A stretch of DNA of 64,000 bases from positions 3,005,407 through 3,069,406 of the forward strand of contig NZ_LR732817.1 of the NCBI RefSeq assembly GCF_902506195.1, in the 5' to 3' direction. A program made the position numbers and the translations under genes. The notes below the pieces were generated by a model that searched no databases, was not told where the DNA came from, and saw only the letters and a program-made list of their open reading frames with translations. Shown here in pieces: positions 8,158-16,681 of the stretch. The stretch comes from Citricoccus sp. K5. Its GTDB lineage: Bacteria; Actinomycetota; Actinomycetes; Actinomycetales; Micrococcaceae. How positions within the stretch are numbered: the stretch's first letter is position 1; each line of letters starts with the position of its first letter.

Positions 8158-9426
8158 ATGGATAACCAGATGCCCGACGCCGGCCCCTCCGAGGCCCAGC
8201 GCGCCTCCGCCCTGCGCCGGATGAAGGGGGTGGCCACGGGCGTCCTGGTGCTGCTGGCGGTGGTCTTCGTGGTCTCCTTCGCCCTGCAGGACGACTACCC
8301 CTGGCTGCGGTATGTCCGGGCGGCAGCGGAGGGCGGCATGGTGGGCGCCCTCGCCGACTGGTTCGCGGTCACCGCCCTGTTCCGGCACCCGATGGGCCTG
8401 AAGATCCCGCACACGGCGATCATCCCGCGGAAGAAGGACACCATCGGGGAGTCCCTGGGAGCCTTCGTGCAGGAGAATTTCCTGGACGGGGAGGTGGCCC
8501 GGGAGAAGCTCGCCGGACTGAAGCTCGCCGGCCGCGCCGGGGCCTGGCTGCGCCAACGCCCGCATGCGGAGCGGGTGGCGGCGGAGGTGTCCGCCTCGGC
8601 CGAGCGGATCCTGGACGCCATGGACGATGTCCTGGTGCGGGACCTGGTGGCCAACCTGGCCCAGAAGCACATGATCGAGCCCGATTGGGCGCCCACCCTG
8701 TCCGAGGTCCTGGGCAAGGTGACCGCCGAGCGTCACCATGACCAGGTGGTGGACCTGGTGGTGTCCCGGACGGGGGACTGGGTCACCCGGCACCCCGAGT
8801 TCTTCCTGAACAGCGTGCGGCAACGCTCCCCGCAGTGGGTGCCGGGCGTCGTCGACCAATTGCTGGCCGAGCGGATCCATGCCGAGGCCCTGAAGTACCT
8901 CGCCGCCGTGCGGGAGGACCCGGACCACGAGCTGCGCCGCTCCGTGGACGACTGGCTCGCGGATCTGGTGACCGACCTGCACCGGGATCCGGCGACCAGG
9001 GCGAAGGTGGAGCAGGCCAAGAGGGAGCTGTTCAACGATCCGCGCATGCGGGAGTGGGCCGAGCGGGCCTGGGCCACGACCAAGTCCGCACTGCTGACCC
9101 AGTTGCGGGACCCCGGCTCAGACCTGCACCTGGCACTGGTGGCTGCCCTGCAGGACCTCGGCGTCCGGCTCGAGGAGGACCCGGCCCTGGCGGACCGGGT
9201 GGACGGCTGGGCCTCCGACGGCGCCCAGCACCTGGCCCGCCGCTACGGACCGGAGCTGGTAGGGATCTTCGGGGAGACCATCCAACGCTGGGACGGCCGG
9301 CAGGCCTCCCGCACCATCGAGCTCTACCTCGGCCGGGACCTGCAGTTCATCCGTATCAACGGCTCCATCGTCGGCGCCCTGGCCGGCCTGGCGATCTACA
9401 CGGTCGCCACCCTGGCCTTCGGTTAG
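8158..9426 (+). CDS. DUF445 family membrane protein (YjiN-like)
   Basis: A 422-residue protein of the DUF445 family, function unknown. After a short cytoplasmic start there is a hydrophobic helix (VATGVLVLLAVVFVVSFAL), then the conserved GGMVGALADWFAVTALFRHP block, a long charged and probably helical middle region, and a C-terminal membrane helix ending NGSIVGALAGLAIYTVA. This hairpin-plus-stalk layout is typical of the family. ATG 8158 is chosen because CCGGAGGAC lies just upstream; the reading frame extends further upstream without coding character. It is convergent with the EcsC gene. Confidence 0.85.
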   Translation: MDNQMPDAGPSEAQRASALRRMKGVATGVLVLLAVVFVVSFALQDDYPWLRYVRAAAEGGMVGALADWFAVTALFRHPMGLKIPHTAIIPRKKDTIGESLGAFVQENFLDGEVAREKLAGLKLAGRAGAWLRQRPHAERVAAEVSASAERILDAMDDVLVRDLVANLAQKHMIEPDWAPTLSEVLGKVTAERHHDQVVDLVVSRTGDWVTRHPEFFLNSVRQRSPQWVPGVVDQLLAERIHAEALKYLAAVREDPDHELRRSVDDWLADLVTDLHRDPATRAKVEQAKRELFNDPRMREWAERAWATTKSALLTQLRDPGSDLHLALVAALQDLGVRLEEDPALADRVDGWASDGAQHLARRYGPELVGIFGETIQRWDGRQASRTIELYLGRDLQFIRINGSIVGALAGLAIYTVATLAFG

Positions 9427-9445
9427 CTGCACCGACCGGGGCGGC

Positions 9446-10486
9446 TCATCGGCCGCGCGTGCGATTCCGGCGGTGCTCGGCGCGGGCAGCCTCGACGTCG
9501 GCCGCGAACCCGGCCGGGTCCTCCGCCTTCAGGGCGTCGAGGGTCCCGTCCGCCCGCAGTGCCTCGATGTCCGCGCGCACGCCCTCCTCGAGCAGGTCCG
9601 CCAGGTCCGGATCCGTCCCGGCGTGCTCCGAATCCGCATCCACATCCGCTCCGGCCGTCACACGCCCCGCTCCCCGGGAGCCGCCGGCGGAGCCCTTGGG
9701 CTTCTTGCCGGCCGGCAGGGCCTGGAGGTCCGTCACCAACCGCCCGGGCAGTGATTCCGGCAGCGGCCCGAAGATGTTCTGGGCGGCCTTGATGACGCTC
9801 TTGCCCATGGCCCGGTTGCCGACGCCGCCGATCACGGCGCCCACCCCGAACGGCACCAGTCGGCCGAGCATGCCGGCACCCTGACGGACGATGAACTTCT
9901 TCATGAACATGCGCTTCATCTGCTGGAACAGCACATCGGAGATGCCGGATGCCCCGGAGATCGCGGCCACGGCGCCGCCCAGGGGGCCGGATCCGGAGCC
10001 GTTCGCCTGGGTGGTGAAGTCCCGCAGGAGCTTGCGGCCGTCGTCACCGAGCATCACGGCCATGACGAGGGTCTGCGCGCGCTGCGGGTCATCGGTGGTC
10101 ACCCCCATCAGTTCGGCCACGGACTGGGCGTACAGGGCCGTGGTCTCGAGGAAACCGATGGTGGCCGCGGCGGAGAGGCCCAGGGCGGCGGCCGTGCCGA
10201 CCCCCGGCACCACGGCGGTGCCCCCGACGGCGGCCCCGCCCCCGGTGACCGCGGTCAGGTACTGCTTGCCCAGGCGTTCGGCGAGCTGTGCAGGCGTCTC
10301 GTCCGGGTGCGAACGGCGCAGGCGGTTGAGGTTGCGCAGCACCAGCGGGCGCTGGACCTCCACGGCCCGGAGCACGATCTTATGGAACGCCGGCGTCGGG
10401 TTCCCATGCGGATCCACGGCCCGGTTCAGGGCGAAATCGGTCGCCTTCTGCCCGGCGACGGTCGAGATGATCGATTTCTTTGCCAT
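9446..10486 (-). CDS. EcsC family protein
   Basis: A 346-residue protein of the EcsC family, named after a Bacillus subtilis gene next to the EcsAB transporter; the molecular function is unknown. The centre has glycine/alanine-rich hydrophobic stretches (AVTGGGAAVGGTAVVPGVG and GLSAAATIGFLETTALYAQS) that could associate with membranes, then RLVPFGVGAVIGGVGNRAMG. The C-terminus is acidic and then basic (HRRNRTRGR). ATG 10486 has a strong AGGAGG site 9 nt upstream. It lies 40 nt downstream of the esterase gene on the same strand and may share its transcript. Confidence 0.8.
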   Translation of the reverse strand: MAKKSIISTVAGQKATDFALNRAVDPHGNPTPAFHKIVLRAVEVQRPLVLRNLNRLRRSHPDETPAQLAERLGKQYLTAVTGGGAAVGGTAVVPGVGTAAALGLSAAATIGFLETTALYAQSVAELMGVTTDDPQRAQTLVMAVMLGDDGRKLLRDFTTQANGSGSGPLGGAVAAISGASGISDVLFQQMKRMFMKKFIVRQGAGMLGRLVPFGVGAVIGGVGNRAMGKSVIKAAQNIFGPLPESLPGRLVTDLQALPAGKKPKGSAGGSRGAGRVTAGADVDADSEHAGTDPDLADLLEEGVRADIEALRADGTLDALKAEDPAGFAADVEAARAEHRRNRTRGR

Positions 10487-10526
10487 GGTGGTGGCCTCCT
10501 GGAGCTGGTGGATCCTGCCGACGACG

Positions 10527-11246
10527 CTACCGGAGCGCGTGCTTCAGGAAGATCCGGACATCCCGGGCCTCCTCGGCGCTCATCCCGTGCCCCATCCCCT
10601 CATAGGTGCGAGCCGTGAGCCGGGTGTTGTCCTCAAGCCAGTCCGCCGTGTACGCGATGGCGTCCGGGTTGATGACGAGGTCCTCCACGTCCCGGCCCCA
10701 GAAGAAGGGCCTGGGTCCCGGGCCCTCGGGGGGTGAGTCCAGGGTCTCCAGCAGCGGGTTGGAGAGCACGAAGCCGCTGAGGCCCACCACGCAGGTGAAG
10801 GCCTCCGGGCGGAGCCGGTACACCGTGGACGCCATGGCCATCCCCTGGGAATGGCCCAGCACCGAGACCGTCCGGAATCCGCTCCGGGTGACCTCCTCGG
10901 CGTCCAACAGGTCGAAGACGCGATGGGCGGCCGCCACCACCTCGGCGAAGTCGTTCGTCAGGAAGTAGTCCAGCAGGAACCAGCCCCAGGCGCCCGGATC
11001 GGGCCCCGGACCGGACCCGGCACCGTCCGTGCCCTCCATGACCGGTGCGGCGCCGGCGTCGATCTCGAACCCACCGCGCACGGCCAGGCCCGTGGCGTTC
11101 TCGGGAAGCATCCCGAAGTAGGCCTGGGCGGCCCGGACCTCATTGGCCCCGTAGCCGTGGACGACCAGCACCAGGTCCGTGCCGTGGCGCTGGGACTCAG
11201 GCCGGGACCAGACCACGTGGTGGCCGGTGGACAGTGTCTCTCTCAC
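10527..11246 (-). CDS. Alpha/beta hydrolase (phospholipase/carboxylesterase type)
   Basis: Predicted serine esterase of the phospholipase/carboxylesterase group. The segment LVLVVHGYGANE forms the oxyanion region, VLGHSQGMAMAS carries the nucleophile elbow GHSQG, and the acid and His are probably in RDVEDLVIN and GMGHGMS. No signal peptide is seen. GTG 11246 gives 239 residues and starts 8 nt after the stop of the upstream gene; an ATG at 11342 would add 32 low-quality residues and overlap that gene by 89 nt. Alanine acetyl-xylan or lysophospholipid substrates are equally possible; specificity cannot be read from the sequence. Confidence 0.82.
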   Translation of the reverse strand: MRETLSTGHHVVWSRPESQRHGTDLVLVVHGYGANEVRAAQAYFGMLPENATGLAVRGGFEIDAGAAPVMEGTDGAGSGPGPDPGAWGWFLLDYFLTNDFAEVVAAAHRVFDLLDAEEVTRSGFRTVSVLGHSQGMAMASTVYRLRPEAFTCVVGLSGFVLSNPLLETLDSPPEGPGPRPFFWGRDVEDLVINPDAIAYTADWLEDNTRLTARTYEGMGHGMSAEEARDVRIFLKHALR

Positions 11247-11253
11247 TCGGCCG

Positions 11254-12636
11254 TCAGCCGCTTCCGGAGCCGAGGTCGAGGTCGGTCCAGACCAGGCGGT
11301 GCTCGCTCGGGGTCGAGTCGTTGGGCTCACCCGGTTCGCCACCCGGCGCGTTGGCGCGAGTCAGGTGCGAGCCCAGTTGGCCGGACTGGGGCCAGAAGAC
11401 ACCGGACGCCGCGGTGGTCAGGGACGAGGACGGCAGCAGGTAGTCCGACCGAGCCACCGTCCAGTCACCGCCCTCACGGCCCACCACCTCGGTGGCCATC
11501 GGGTGCTCATCCTCGGTGATCACCGCGGCGCCGCGCGAGGTGGGTTCGGGGTCCTGGACGGCCTCCGACTCCAGCAGGCCAGCGATGACGGAGGGATGCT
11601 CCTCCTCGTCCAGGTCGGTTCCGGTCAACGGCCCGAACTCTCCGGCCAGAATGAACGGTTCGCCCTCGCTGAGCCCACCGGACTGACCCTCGTCGTCCAC
11701 GATGTAGCCGGACTCTGCCGGGTCGCCGGAGACGTAGTCCGCCCACAGCCGCATCTCGTCGTGGTGGCGTTCCGCTCCGGCAAGGCCGTCTCCGCCATCT
11801 CCCGGCCGGGCCGCCAGCACGTGCACGGTCTGATCGCCGACCTGGACGGGGATATCCCAGTGTGAACTGGACGAGAGCCGCAGGACGGACCGCTCGAGAT
11901 CTGAGAAGGTGTCCTCCGGGATGGCATTGCCCGGCATGGAGTCCCACGGCAGTTCCTGGAAGGTGCGGATGCCCTCCGTGTCCAGGGGATGTTTCGAGTA
12001 CAAGACCATGCCGTGCTGGCCGGCGAACTCTCCCGGGCCGAAGGTGTCTCCGGGTCCGCCGATGACGCCGTCGTTGTCCAGGTCCGCCCCGGTGTCCACT
12101 CCGTTGTTGACCTCGGCCACGTACATGTAGGGGTAGTCGATACCCTGCTGACCACCGGTCCCGACGGCCAGGTAGTTCGTCCGGAAGGACTGGGCGAGTT
12201 CCTCGCCCCCGTCCACGTCCACGTCGGTCAGCAGCACGAGATCCGGCGCGGCCCGCTGGACGGTCTCGGCCACCTGCTGCCCCTGCTCATCTCCGGGAGT
12301 GGAGAGATCCTCGGTCAGCTCTCCGGGGGCGGAGCGGCTCAGCCCGGCCGAGAAGGTGGCCACGCGCAGGTTCTCCGGGGCGGCAGACGGCACCTTCCCC
12401 TCCTTGATCCACAGCATCTGCCGCAGCAGGTCGGGATTCTCGGGAAGGGCGTCGTTGAAGTCGAAGGAGGCCAAGCGCTGTGCCGGCGAGACCGAGGCGT
12501 GCACTGCGGGAGCCTGCAGGATGGCCGGTGCGGCCGTCGCCGCGGGTGCACCAAGCAACGCCGCCACGGCGGCTGCAGGCACAAGGGCACCGCCAAGCAC
12601 CATGGGCCGGCGGAGCACCCGGGGGAAAGCACTCAT
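11254..12636 (-). CDS. Secreted endonuclease/exonuclease/phosphatase (EEP) superfamily protein
   Basis: A 460-residue exported protein of the EEP fold, whose members are Mg2+-dependent nucleases or phosphodiesterases. A signal peptide covers about residues 1-35 (RRPMVLGGALVPAAAVAALL, then APAATAAPA). LRVATFSAGLSR, then APDLVLLTDVD, match the first EEP blocks; HVLAARPGDGG replaces the usual family HF/HP block; ILAGEFGPL replaces the GDFN-type motif; and SEHRLVWTDLDL is close to the SDH end motif. An acidic DLDNDGVIGGPGD loop resembles a calcium site and is common in this subfamily. Several catalytic positions differ from DNase I, so activity is uncertain. ATG 12636 is preceded by TAGGGT 7 nt away. 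Confidence 0.78.
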   Translation of the reverse strand: MSAFPRVLRRPMVLGGALVPAAAVAALLGAPAATAAPAILQAPAVHASVSPAQRLASFDFNDALPENPDLLRQMLWIKEGKVPSAAPENLRVATFSAGLSRSAPGELTEDLSTPGDEQGQQVAETVQRAAPDLVLLTDVDVDGGEELAQSFRTNYLAVGTGGQQGIDYPYMYVAEVNNGVDTGADLDNDGVIGGPGDTFGPGEFAGQHGMVLYSKHPLDTEGIRTFQELPWDSMPGNAIPEDTFSDLERSVLRLSSSSHWDIPVQVGDQTVHVLAARPGDGGDGLAGAERHHDEMRLWADYVSGDPAESGYIVDDEGQSGGLSEGEPFILAGEFGPLTGTDLDEEEHPSVIAGLLESEAVQDPEPTSRGAAVITEDEHPMATEVVGREGGDWTVARSDYLLPSSSLTTAASGVFWPQSGQLGSHLTRANAPGGEPGEPNDSTPSEHRLVWTDLDLGSGSG

Positions 12637-12994
12637 GCGGACCACCCTAGGCACGGACGTTGCTCCGGGGGTAGGGCCAAACCGGGCCCACATCGCCAGG
12701 TCACGGCACCGGCCGGGCGGTGACCGCCGGCCACGGACCAAGCCGAAAACCGCGAGGACAGCGCGTGTCGCGGCCACTATCTCCAGAGTGGTTCAACAGC
12801 CCCACGCCTCATTCGGACGTCAGAGCCCGTGATTCGGTTATCAAATCTTGATCTCGGCGCAGTCACCGAGACATCCCTGAAACATTCGAGCGAGCGACTG
12901 GCATCCTGAAGGATCGAGATGGCGGGAGATGGCGGGAACTGTCAGCGTTCCGGCCAGGACGAGGAGCGCTCAAACCCTGGCACAGTGCACAGAA
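12637..12994. other. Intergenic region without recognised gene
   Basis: About 360 bp between the EEP gene start and the tRNA terminator. It holds the EEP -10 hexamer at 12644-12649 on the minus strand. The part from about 12780 to 12950 is less GC-rich than its surroundings. No coding frame with credible composition or start was found, nor a recognisable RNA. Confidence 0.5.
12644..12649 (-). promoter_or_regulatory. -10 element TAGGGT, leaderless EEP gene
   Basis: TAGGGT ends 7 nt before ATG 12636. The AGGGTGG within it could also act as a weak ribosome binding site if transcription starts further upstream. Confidence 0.35.
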
Positions 12995-13033
12995 ACGGCC
13001 CCTGACCCGGCATGATGCCGATTCAGGGGCCGT
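12995..13033 (-). terminator. Stem-loop terminator of tRNA-Lys
   Basis: An 11-bp perfect inverted repeat (ACGGCCCCTGA / TCAGGGGCCGT) enclosing a smaller CGGCA/TGCCG hairpin, 8 bp beyond the tRNA 3' end on the minus strand, followed by TTTCT. Confidence 0.7.
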
Positions 13034-13040
13034 TGCGCGG

Positions 13041-13113
13041 TGGGCCCTGCGGGGATCGAACCCGCGACCCGCGGATTAAAAGTCCGATGCTCTGCCAACT
13101 GAGCTAAAGGCCC
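13041..13113 (-). tRNA. tRNA-Lys (anticodon TTT)
   Basis: A 73-nt cloverleaf on the minus strand. The acceptor GGGCCTT pairs with AGGGCCC and leaves discriminator A. The D-arm is AGCTCAGTTGGCAGAGC; the anticodon stem TCGGA/TCCGC-type encloses loop CTTTTAA with anticodon TTT; the T-arm has GGTTCGATCC. CCA is not encoded. It reads AAA and AAG lysine codons. Confidence 0.95.
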
Positions 13114-13328
13114 TGGCCAGCCGGTGGCCGCGTCCCATGCTAGCGGACGGCGGCACCCGAGAGGCGATCGTTCGGCCAGCGTCCGGGGGGCGGGACCGTA
13201 CCGCACCGCCGGCGAAGGCGTACCGTGGAGTGGGTTCCCGGTGGCGCCGCCCGTTGCAGCATTACGCCCGGCGCGGCACTGAGACCCCAAGCAGACACAC
13301 CCCCCATCCCCGGAAAGGTGGCCCTCCC

Positions 13329-14003
13329 GTGACGTCCTCCCGGAATCGTTCCGGCCGGTCCCCGAGCTCGACGGCGGCCGGCACCGTCCGCCATCACCGG
13401 CCTCGGCCGTTCGCCCCGGACCAATTCGCCGCCTTTCAGGGCGGCACCGACCCTGCCGCCACCGCAGAGGGTGCGGCGTTGCTGGCGCGCGCCCTGGTCG
13501 ACGGCGGCCGGTCCACCACAGACCAGGCCGCAGTCCGTCGGCTGGTCGGCCTGGTCGAGGAGGCTGGGATAGACACCGTGGCCCAGTGGTGGGCCGATGC
13601 CCCGGCGATCTCCCTGAGCGGTGTCCTCTGGCGGCTGTACGCGCTCCGCTCAGCGACGGTCCGCAACGGGGCCCAGTGGGCCGCCTGGTACCGTGCCGGC
13701 CACGAGGCACATGTGGCCCGCGCCGTGGCAGGGCCGGTCGAACCGCCCGGTGCCCGAGAACTGCAGCAGCTGACGACCGACATCCTCACCGGGGCGTTCA
13801 CCGGAGACTTCGACGTGGCACTCGAGCGGGCCGCCGCCTATAGCCGGGTCATCTGCCTGGGCCAGGCACACCACTCCGAGGCGCTCGAAGCCGGTCAGCC
13901 GGCCCAGGCCGCCGTCCTGCTGCGCCAGGCCAAACGGCTCCTGGGCACCGCCGAGGAACTCGAGGAGGCGGCGGCCGCCTGGCGCCGCGGCACGCTCGAT
14001 TGA
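13329..14003 (+). CDS. Conserved-looking protein of unknown function
   Basis: A 224-residue soluble protein I do not recognise with confidence. The first 30 residues are Ser/Arg-rich and disordered. After that comes an all-helical, Ala-rich body with good codon-position bias: FAPDQFAAFQGGTDPAATAE, then AVRRLVGLVEEAGIDTVAQW, WADAPAISLSGVLWRLYALR and WYRAGHEAHVARAVAGP. No membrane segment, signal peptide or metal motif is seen. GTG 13329 is chosen because GGAAAGG lies 11 nt upstream and the upstream extension is low-complexity. It sits between tRNA-Lys and the PhoU-like/PiT pair, 178 bp from the latter, so a separate transcript is likely. Confidence 0.7.
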   Translation: MTSSRNRSGRSPSSTAAGTVRHHRPRPFAPDQFAAFQGGTDPAATAEGAALLARALVDGGRSTTDQAAVRRLVGLVEEAGIDTVAQWWADAPAISLSGVLWRLYALRSATVRNGAQWAAWYRAGHEAHVARAVAGPVEPPGARELQQLTTDILTGAFTGDFDVALERAAAYSRVICLGQAHHSEALEAGQPAQAAVLLRQAKRLLGTAEELEEAAAAWRRGTLD

Positions 14004-14167
14004 GCCGATGGCTGACAACATCGGCCCCGGTGGACATCCCCGCCCCCGAACGCGCACACTGGATACCGGTGCCGGGCCGCGGTAACCCCGGGCTCCAATA
14101 TTCTGCCGCTACGAGCGGCCACTCGCCGAGAGGCGTTCCCGGTCCGGCACTGCCCCCTTTTGCGGGA

Positions 14168-14173
14168 TACCCT
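14168..14173 (+). promoter_or_regulatory. -10 element TACCCT before PhoU-like gene
   Basis: TACCCT ends 8 nt before ATG 14182 and there is no ribosome binding site in the CT-rich spacer, so the PhoU-like/PiT transcript may be leaderless. Confidence 0.35.
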
Positions 14174-14181
14174 CTTCTTTG

Positions 14182-14808
14182 ATGAACCTCTCACTGTCCT
14201 CCCTCCTTGCCCCGGACACCGCCAGCCTCGAACACCTCGCGGCCCTGGCGGATGGCCTGGGTGCCGCCGTGCACCAGGTTGCCCAGTTGATGGGCTCCTC
14301 CACGGCCGCCGCTGAGGAGGTCAGCACCCGCCTCTCCGAGATCGACAGCGAGTCCAGCGTCCGCCACATGGCCCTGCTCACCAGCCTGCGGAGTTCCTTC
14401 ATCACCCCCCTGCCGCGCCAGGACCTCTACCTGATGGCGGACGGACTCAACAATGCCGTGGAGAAGGTCTGCAATGCCGGACTGCTCATCGTCTCCACCG
14501 AGCAGTACCGGCTGCCGGCCGAGGCCATGGACATCCTGGAGACCCTGGGCCGGCAGGCCGAGCTGCTCAAGGAGGCCACGGCCCAGTTCCGGACCCTCGA
14601 CGCCCTCGAGGAGACCTGGATCCAGCTCCAGCGCAATTCGAAGCGCGCCGAGCGCGTCATGGTCGAATGGGTCTCCGGGATGACTGGCGACCTGCTGCAG
14701 CGCAGCTACAACCGGCAGCGGGAGGCAGCGCATGCCGTGGATGCCGCCATCGTCGCCGTCCGGCAGATCACCGTCCACGTCGGCAGCGTCCTGGTGCAGG
14801 AGTCCTGA
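14182..14808 (+). CDS. DUF47/PhoU-like protein, partner of PiT transporter
   Basis: A 208-residue helical protein of the DUF47 (PhoU-related) family, whose genes commonly precede PiT phosphate transporters and are thought to regulate them. The family hallmark is clear: LRSSFITPLPRQDLYLMADG followed by LNNAVEKVCNAG, plus acidic helices that may bind metal. It is cytoplasmic or peripheral. The next gene, a PiT transporter, starts 5 nt after the stop, and the AGGAG for that gene lies inside the last codons here, so the two are co-translated. Confidence 0.85.
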   Translation: MNLSLSSLLAPDTASLEHLAALADGLGAAVHQVAQLMGSSTAAAEEVSTRLSEIDSESSVRHMALLTSLRSSFITPLPRQDLYLMADGLNNAVEKVCNAGLLIVSTEQYRLPAEAMDILETLGRQAELLKEATAQFRTLDALEETWIQLQRNSKRAERVMVEWVSGMTGDLLQRSYNRQREAAHAVDAAIVAVRQITVHVGSVLVQES

Positions 14809-14813
14809 CGGAC

Positions 14814-15833
14814 GTGTCCCCCCTCGTTCTGGTCCTGCTGTGCCTGGTCCTCGCCCTCACAGTCGGGTACGGGTTGCTCAACGGCATGCGGGACGCCCCC
14901 AATGCCATCGCCCTACCCGTCCGCAGCCGGGCCCTCACTCCCGGGGTGGCCCTGCTCCTGGCCGCTGTGATGAACCTCGGTGGCGGCATCCTGTCCGGTG
15001 GCCTGCTGACCGCCGTGTGGCAGGAGCTTCCCCCCGCCATCCCCAACGGCGGACCGGGCCTGCTGATGGCCGTCGTCGCCCTGGCCGTGGCGATCGGGTG
15101 GGGGTGGTTCGCCTGGCAGCGCGGCCTGCCCGTGTCCATGACGCATGCGCTCATCGCCGGTCTCATCGGGGCAGGCGTGGCCCTGACCGTGACCGGTGAC
15201 GCATCCTTCGAGGGAATCTGGTCCCCCGCGCTGGTCACCGCGATGCTGGCGGGACTGCTGCTGACCCCGCTGCTGGGGTGCTTCCTGTCCTGGATCCTCG
15301 TCACCCCGGCCACCTGGGTGGCCCGCGATGCCGCACCGGGCACGGTCAATCACACCGCCCGCATGGGGCTGGCGATCACCGGTGCCGCCAACGCCCTCGG
15401 CCACGGCGTGCAGTCCGGCCAGCGCATGACCTTCATGGTCGCCATCGCCCTCACCGCCATCGGCCGGCCCGATGCCATGGGCTGGTGGGTTCCGGTGGCA
15501 GCCGGTCTCACCCTGGCCATCGGCACCCTGTTCGGCGGGTGGCGCGTTGCCCACACCCTCACGGAGAAGCTCGTGCACCTGGACCCGCTGCGCTCCGCGG
15601 TGGCCTCGACCGTCAGCGCCGGGCTGCTGTTCGTGGGCTCGTTCGCCCTCCACCTGCCGTTGTCCTCCACCCACGCCGCGGCGGCGACCATCCTGGGCGC
15701 CGGCCAGAACCAGCGTTACACCGCGGTCCGTTGGCAGCAGGTCCAGCGGGTGATCGGCTACTGGTTCGCGACCTTGGTGGCGCCCGCGGCCGTGGCGCTC
15801 ATCCTCGCCGCAGCCGCCAGCCCGCTGTTCTGA
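14814..15833 (+). CDS. PiT family inorganic phosphate transporter, divergent motifs
   Basis: A 339-residue polytopic membrane protein, probably a low-affinity cation-coupled phosphate transporter. The inverted PiT repeats are recognisable: PVSMTHALIAGLIGAG (about 106-121) and PLSSTHAAAATILGAG near the C-terminus. The first signature, usually GxNDxxN, reads GMRDAPNAIA (24-33). The second, usually HGxNDAQK, reads HGVQSGQRM (197-205), so its Asn-Asp pair is missing. GTG 14814 has AGGAG about 10 nt upstream. Convergent with pstB: 36 bp separate the stops, so low- and high-affinity phosphate systems face each other. Altered motifs leave ion coupling or substrate open. Confidence 0.85.
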   Translation: MSPLVLVLLCLVLALTVGYGLLNGMRDAPNAIALPVRSRALTPGVALLLAAVMNLGGGILSGGLLTAVWQELPPAIPNGGPGLLMAVVALAVAIGWGWFAWQRGLPVSMTHALIAGLIGAGVALTVTGDASFEGIWSPALVTAMLAGLLLTPLLGCFLSWILVTPATWVARDAAPGTVNHTARMGLAITGAANALGHGVQSGQRMTFMVAIALTAIGRPDAMGWWVPVAAGLTLAIGTLFGGWRVAHTLTEKLVHLDPLRSAVASTVSAGLLFVGSFALHLPLSSTHAAAATILGAGQNQRYTAVRWQQVQRVIGYWFATLVAPAAVALILAAAASPLF

Positions 15834-15869
15834 GGGGAGCCGGGCCTGGAACGCCCCGGCCGGTGACGA

Positions 15870-16649
15870 TCAGCCGAAGCGGCCGGAGACGTAGTCCTCC
15901 GTCTGCTTGTTGGCCGGGTTGTTGAAGATGACGGACGTCTCGTCGTATTCGATGAGCTTGCCCGGCTTGCCGGTGCCGGCGATGTTGAAGAACGCCGTCT
16001 TGTCCGCCACGCGAGCGGCCTGCTGCATATTGTGCGTCACGATCACCACGGTGAACTCGTTCTTCAGCTCGTTGATCAGGTCCTCGATCGCCAGGGTGGA
16101 GATCGGGTCCAGGGCGGAGCAGGGCTCGTCCATGAGGATCACGTCCGGCTCCACGGCGATGGAGCGGGCGATGCACAGGCGCTGCTGCTGGCCACCGGAC
16201 AGGCCGGAGCCGGGCTTGTCCAGCCGGTCCTTGACCTCGTTCCAGAGGTTGGCGCCGCGCAGGGACTTCTCCACGATCCCGTCCGCCTCCGAGCGGGACA
16301 TCCGGGCGCCGTTCAGCTTGTGGCCGGCCAGGATGTTGTCCCGGATGGACATGGTGGGGAAGGGGTTCGGTCGCTGGAAGACCATGCCCACCTGGGTGCG
16401 GACGGTCACCGGGTCCACGCCCGAGGCGTAGACGTCCTCGCCGTCCAGGAGCAGCCGTCCCTCGGCGCGCGCGCCGGGGAGTACCTCGTGCATGCGGTTG
16501 ATGGTCCGCAGGAAGGTCGTCTTGCCACAGCCCGAGGGGCCGATGAACGCGGTGACGGACCGGGGTTCGATGTTGATGTTGACGCCTTCCACAGCCAGGA
16601 AGTTGCCGTAGTAGACGTTGAGGTCAATGGCTTCGATGCGCTTTGACAT
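15870..16649 (-). CDS. pstB: Phosphate ABC transporter ATP-binding protein PstB
   Basis: ATPase of the high-affinity phosphate importer PstSCAB, bound to the inner face of the membrane. It has 259 residues with Walker [10 protein letters not shown] (37-45), the Q-loop in [10 protein letters not shown], signature [13 protein letters not shown], Walker [14 protein letters not shown] and the H-loop in [11 protein letters not shown]. PstB-specific features include TFLRTINRM and the C-terminal [13 protein letters not shown] 16649 has GAGGAA 6 nt upstream. It is the last gene of the pstSCAB operon, 32 nt after pstA; no phoU follows. Confidence 0.97.
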   Translation of the reverse strand: MSKRIEAIDLNVYYGNFLAVEGVNINIEPRSVTAFIGPSGCGKTTFLRTINRMHEVLPGARAEGRLLLDGEDVYASGVDPVTVRTQVGMVFQRPNPFPTMSIRDNILAGHKLNGARMSRSEADGIVEKSLRGANLWNEVKDRLDKPGSGLSGGQQQRLCIARSIAVEPDVILMDEPCSALDPISTLAIEDLINELKNEFTVVIVTHNMQQAARVADKTAFFNIAGTGKPGKLIEYDETSVIFNNPANKQTEDYVSGRFG

Positions 16650-16681
16650 GTGAATTCCTCTGTCTTTCGTCTCTGCTCGGC

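Noticed and set aside
11247-11342. Longer start for the alpha/beta hydrolase
   Set aside because: The extra 32 residues lie inside the upstream gene, are Ser/Thr/Pro/Ala-rich and lack a ribosome binding site.
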